The notes under the pieces were generated by a model. The model searched no databases and had not been told where the DNA came from. It worked only from the letters and a program-made list of their open reading frames with translations. Made by a program: the position numbers and the translations under genes. 64,000 nt of DNA from Candidatus Poribacteria bacterium. Lineage in GTDB: Bacteria; Poribacteria; WGA-4E; WGA-3G. The stretch is from assembly GCA_022824265.1 (NCBI GenBank), contig JAJEAG010000053.1:21410-85409 (forward strand). Reading direction: 5' to 3'. Positions 61,130 to 64,000 of this stretch are shown in pieces. The stretch's first letter is position 1. Each line of letters opens with the position of its first letter.

Positions 61130-62431
61130 TTATCCATTTTCAGGAGGCATTGCATATTGTGAAACAGATTTTAGATAGCGACTCGGTATACGTGCTTTGA
61201 CGTGAACGGCATCTTCTGCGTATTCTGTTCCAATTACTGTTCCGTGCTTATAGAGCATATCTAAGACTTTTCCATCTTTATATGGTATCTGTAGGTTCAG
61301 CATTGCTCCGTGTGAAGCGAACTGTTCTGCTAAAGTCTGCATTAAGTCAGAGATACCATCTCCCCGTTGTGCTGATATTGGGATTGCTTCTTTGTAACGT
61401 GTTTGAAGAATGTGTAACAGGTCTTCCGATTCAAGTTGGTCAATCTTATTGAAAACCATTACCATTGGAATATCATCTGCGTCTAATTCGGTAAGGACAT
61501 TATCTACAGCAGCGATTTGTGCTTCAGCTTCTGGATGGCTTATATCTACTACATGCAATAACAAATCTGCTTCTGTTACCTCTTCTAATGTTGCTTTGAA
61601 TGCTGCAACAAGTTGGTGGGGTAATTTTTTAATGAAGCCAACAGTATCGCTTAACAGAATGGTTTGATTTTCAGGTAACTTTACCCTTCGGGTTGTTGAA
61701 TCTAAGGTGGCAAACAGTTTATCTTCAGCGAGGACGTTTTCACCTGTGAGCGTATTAAAGAGCGTTGATTTTCCTGCGTTTGTATATCCTACGAGAGAAA
61801 CTTTGATTTTATCAGAACGGTTTTGTCGTTGAACTTGTCTACGTTTTTCAACTGTAACTAATGATTTTTTGACTTGTGCGATTTGTCTTCGTACCCACCT
61901 TCGGTCCATTTCAAGTTGTGTTTCACCGGGTCCACGAAGTGCACCACTACCGCTGCCCCCACTGGTTGCGATTCGTGAAAGGTGTGTCCACATACGTGTG
62001 AGTCGTGGTAATGCATATTCTAATTGTGCTAAAGCGACTTGTAAACGTGCTTCACTTGTTAATGCGCGTTGAGCAAACACTTGTAGGATCAGTCCAGTTC
62101 TGTCAACGGTGGCAATATCAAGTGTATTTTCAATATTTCGCGTTTGCGCAGGTGATAGTTCTTCATCAAAGATTATAGCATCCGCTTCCAGTTCTTCAGC
62201 GACTCCTTTTAGTTCTTCAACTTTCCCCTCACCAATAAAATATGTAGGATTTGGCACATTACGGTGTTGAATGGTTTCACAAACGACATCAATACCTGCT
62301 GTCTCTGTGAGTTGTCGCAGTTCTTGCAGAGATTCCTCTGTTTCATGTAGCAGATTATCTCGGAGTTTTATGCCAACAAGTATTGCCCGCGACGGTGGTT
62401 TGGGTGGTTGTGTATCATAAAGTTGCTGCAT
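61130..62431 (-). CDS. hflX: GTPase HflX
   Basis: HflX is a ribosome-associated GTPase that splits stalled or hibernating 70S ribosomes. The 433-aa protein (ATG at 62431, AGGAGA six bases upstream) has the N-terminal HflX domain (NPTYFIGEGKVEELKG, then FDEELSPAQTRNIE), the linker motif SGGSGSGALRGPGETQLE, and the G domain: G1 GYTNAGKST, G3 DTVGFI, G4 NKID and G5 SAQRGDG. 26 more codons are open upstream but without a ribosome binding site. Confidence 0.95.
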   Translation of the reverse strand: MQQLYDTQPPKPPSRAILVGIKLRDNLLHETEESLQELRQLTETAGIDVVCETIQHRNVPNPTYFIGEGKVEELKGVAEELEADAIIFDEELSPAQTRNIENTLDIATVDRTGLILQVFAQRALTSEARLQVALAQLEYALPRLTRMWTHLSRIATSGGSGSGALRGPGETQLEMDRRWVRRQIAQVKKSLVTVEKRRQVQRQNRSDKIKVSLVGYTNAGKSTLFNTLTGENVLAEDKLFATLDSTTRRVKLPENQTILLSDTVGFIKKLPHQLVAAFKATLEEVTEADLLLHVVDISHPEAEAQIAAVDNVLTELDADDIPMVMVFNKIDQLESEDLLHILQTRYKEAIPISAQRGDGISDLMQTLAEQFASHGAMLNLQIPYKDGKVLDMLYKHGTVIGTEYAEDAVHVKARIPSRYLKSVSQYAMPPENG

Positions 62432-62582
62432 GTTCTCTCCTATTTTTGAACTGTAACGGATATTATTATACGGTATATACAGTTTAACAGATTCAATTGG
62501 CATTTTCAACTAAATCTTTGTTTAGTCAGAGGTATTTAGTTTTGAGAATTCTGAAACATTTTTTCACATATATGAGAATGCG

Positions 62583-62601
62583 GGCGAGGTGACCTCGCCC
62601 C
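62583..62601. repeat. Short perfect palindrome (REP-like)
   Basis: GGGCGAGGT and ACCTCGCCC flank a single G and are followed by CCTACGAGG. It belongs to the same short-repeat class as 37497-37521. Confidence 0.75.
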
Positions 62602-62674
62602 TACGAGGTTATGGTTTCATATTGTAGGTTGCTCCGTTCACTCCGACATACGTACAATGTTTGTGTTTTTGATG

Positions 62675-63019
62675 TAAATACATCGGTTTTTTGCTCCTTC
62701 TAAAAACGCACAAAAAACGGGTGTTTTTTGCACATTGGTGCGTTTTGATATTGGGAGTTATGCCAGTCTGGAACTGGGTTTATAGGGTATTTCTAAAATT
62801 TTGAGATTTTCATTTTTGTGCGTTTTTTATTTGCTTGGTTATGGTCGGTTTTTGGGTGGCTGTTTTTTCGGGGACGAGTGTCGGTTTTTGTTGTGAATGT
62901 GAGGTGTGTGCGTTTTTTGTTTTTCATAGTGATAGTATTATAACAGGTGTTGAGGTGGGATGAAAAGGTTTGTGGGGATTGGAACAATATGTTTCATGTG
63001 TGTTTGGGGTAGTTTTCAG
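62675..63019. repeat. ~340-bp dispersed non-coding element, copy 2
   Basis: Aligns end to end with 37687-38018. Its hairpin arms are AAAACGCAC (62703-62711) and GTGCGTTTT (62738-62746), with an inner stem AAAAAAC/GTTTTTT. Where copy 1 has CGTAC/GTACG, this copy has CGCAC/GTGCG. On the minus strand the hairpin and T-run are followed by AGAAGGAGC and an ATG (62681-62683) whose frame is only 24 codons. Confidence 0.8.
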
Positions 63020-63323
63020 TTATTAGTGGTCGGAATCGTTTGCTGTTAGAATCACTGAAGGCACGGAATACGCTGAAGACGCGGAAAGAGGTTTGGTGGT
63101 ATGTCGGTTTTTTCAAGGAGTGAGGGTGTTTGTTAGATACGGGTTTTCAGTGTTTCAGATAGAAGACAGTCTGAATCGCTGAATGCACAGATTACAGTGC
63201 GACAATTGAATAGCTCTGGTCTGTGAATCAGGGTTATTTAGTTTCGGAATTAGTCGTTTTGGACTTAAATAAAAATGTTTATAAAGAGTGTAATAAACTT
63301 TTGTGTAGATAGAATTTATATAA

Positions 63324-63385
63324 TAACGTGAGTTCCATAATTAAATCCAATTACCACTATAGGTTGGACTGAGGGACGAAACCCA
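63324..63385. repeat. 62-bp direct repeat, copy 1
   Basis: Shares TAACGTGAGTTCCATAATTA, ATCCAATTACC and TAGGTTGGACTGAGGGACGA with 63793-63853, differing by one inserted A and a few substitutions. Confidence 0.85.
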
Positions 63386-63566
63386 TAGGTGTTAACTTAA
63401 GGAAGTGATGCGTTTGTAGTCGCGCAATTCATCGTGCCTCTTACATTTAACGGTAGGTGAGGTTTCCTAACCTCGCCATTCCAGAAGATTCAATCACTTC
63501 AAAATATGTTATAATTAAGAAAATCTACCGAAAATTCGTGAATAAAGTAAATATTTTAAACTTTAC

Positions 63567-63595
63567 TTGACAAACAATAATTGTAATGTTATAAT
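63567..63595 (+). promoter_or_regulatory. Perfect-consensus sigma-70 promoter
   Basis: TTGACA (63567-63572) and TATAAT (63590-63595) separated by exactly 17 bases, upstream of a short leader frame and three hairpins. No longer gene lies downstream within the window. Confidence 0.8.
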
Positions 63596-63601
63596 TAGAT
63601 T

Positions 63602-63790
63602 CACATAATAATTATTGCTATATTTTTAACGACATGAGAAGTACTGAGCCAAACCAAAAAGGAGAAAATAAAAAACGCGAAAACGCGTTACATTCCTTGT
63701 ACCGCTTAGCATGAACACGTCACTGTGACTTTCAAAAAGTCACACGAAACAGAGGTATATCATCAACATAGAAAAAACTGATGTTGATAT
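63602..63790 (+). ncRNA. Putative structured transcript or leader with short peptide
   Basis: Downstream of the perfect promoter are three hairpins: ACGCG-AAAA-CGCGT near 63676, TGTGACTT/AAGTCACA (63724-63744), and ATCAACAT/ATGTTGAT just after 63760. An ATG at 63634 gives a 26-residue peptide (MRSTEPNQKGENKKRENALH...) ending at 63714. This could be a small RNA or a regulatory leader for a gene beyond the window. The evidence is the promoter and foldability only. Confidence 0.4.
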
Positions 63791-63792
63791 AT

Positions 63793-63853
63793 TAACGTGA
63801 GTTCCATAATTAATCCAATTACCGCTGTAGGTTGGACTGAGGGACGAAATCCA
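63793..63853. repeat. 62-bp direct repeat, copy 2
   Basis: Near-identical to 63324-63385, placed 469 bp downstream in the same orientation. The palindromic core GTTGGA...TCCAAC is complete in this copy. Confidence 0.85.
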
Positions 63854-64000
63854 ACAGGAAATGCTCTATAATGAGGAAAGATGTGGGGTTTCAGACGTTA
63901 CAAAGAGACATTGGTATACCAAAATCCTTCAGTGTGTTTACCGTCTTCAGTGTTTTCCGTGATTCAGAAACTGGCATTCATAACGTTGGTTTAGCGTTTT

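Larger units (their letters stand above)
62510..63566. other. Repeat-rich region without genes
   Basis: About 1 kb upstream of hflX contains only repeats: a palindrome at 62583-62601, the second 340-bp dispersed element (62675-63019), fragments like ATCACTGAAGGCACGGAA and the direct repeat at 63324-63385. A short palindrome-related unit near 63450-63475 (GGTGAGGTTTCCTAACCTCGCC) is also present. A 64-codon minus-strand frame (62793-62987) lies inside the dispersed element and is not conserved in the other copy. Confidence 0.7.

Noticed and set aside
62793..62987. 64-codon minus-strand frame in dispersed element copy 2
   Set aside because: The frame is not kept in copy 1, where the peptide after the shared ATGAAAAAC differs and ends early.

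Overview
The window looks like a chromosomal segment of an uncultured, AT-rich, Gram-negative (double-membrane) bacterium. Outer-membrane biogenesis genes are present (lptA/lptB/lptC, an LpxL-type acyltransferase, an Omp85 protein and a giant TamB). The mix of MlrC-like and Gfo/Idh/MocA proteins, sugar-phosphate-isomerase-type TIM barrels, a DUF6807 protein, secreted proteins ending in a K-L-A-T-T-W-like tail, and many short palindromic repeats recalls Candidatus Poribacteria. That assignment is an inference from gene content; no rRNA is present. UGA is a normal stop codon here, but it is very probably also read as selenocysteine in at least two genes and perhaps a third.

Layout. 1-5.4 kb (minus strand): lpxL-like, lptC, lptA, lptB, rpoN and the first codons of a probable hpf. 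5.9-7.3 kb: a MATE transporter. 7.3-12.8 kb: a large cadherin-repeat lipoprotein, a small lipoprotein homologous to its N-terminal stalk, a gene-poor AT-rich stretch and a decayed transposase. 12.9-17.9 kb: a TPR protein plus a UGSC-motif selenoprotein interrupted by UGA, an MlrC-like protein, an HD hydrolase, selD (itself with an in-frame UGA at the catalytic position) and pyrE. 18.0-32.7 kb: ymdB-like gene, xseA, xseB, dxs, tlyA, tamB and an Omp85 gene, all on the plus strand. 32.7-37.3 kb (minus strand): a nucleoside/sugar-type ABC importer with a DUF6807 gene. 37.3-38.4 kb: repeat-rich DNA.

38.4-40.7 kb: an outer-membrane beta-barrel protein whose signal peptide is followed by two in-frame UGAs spaced as U-x-x-U, a secreted protein and a small conserved protein. 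40.9-51.6 kb: moaA and a SUF iron-sulfur cluster locus in two blocks (sufC-sufB-sufD-glutaredoxin; sufS-sufU-Rieske-sufT-DUF971-rhodanese-zinc ribbon), separated by two PD-(D/E)XK-type nuclease genes and a repeat-bearing spacer. 51.6-62.4 kb: secreted proteins, a Gfo/Idh oxidoreductase, an undecaprenyl-phosphate sugar transferase, an esterase, an M24 peptidase, tRNA-Leu(CAA), a TIM-barrel protein and hflX. 62.5-64.0 kb: repeat-rich DNA with a perfect-consensus promoter near the end.

The most interesting material is (i) the selenoprotein set: selD, UGSC and the candidate UxxU outer-membrane protein; (ii) the shared C-terminal tail on three exported proteins; (iii) a pair of ~340-bp dispersed non-coding elements whose hairpin arms co-vary; and (iv) the cadherin lipoprotein with its stand-alone stalk paralogue.
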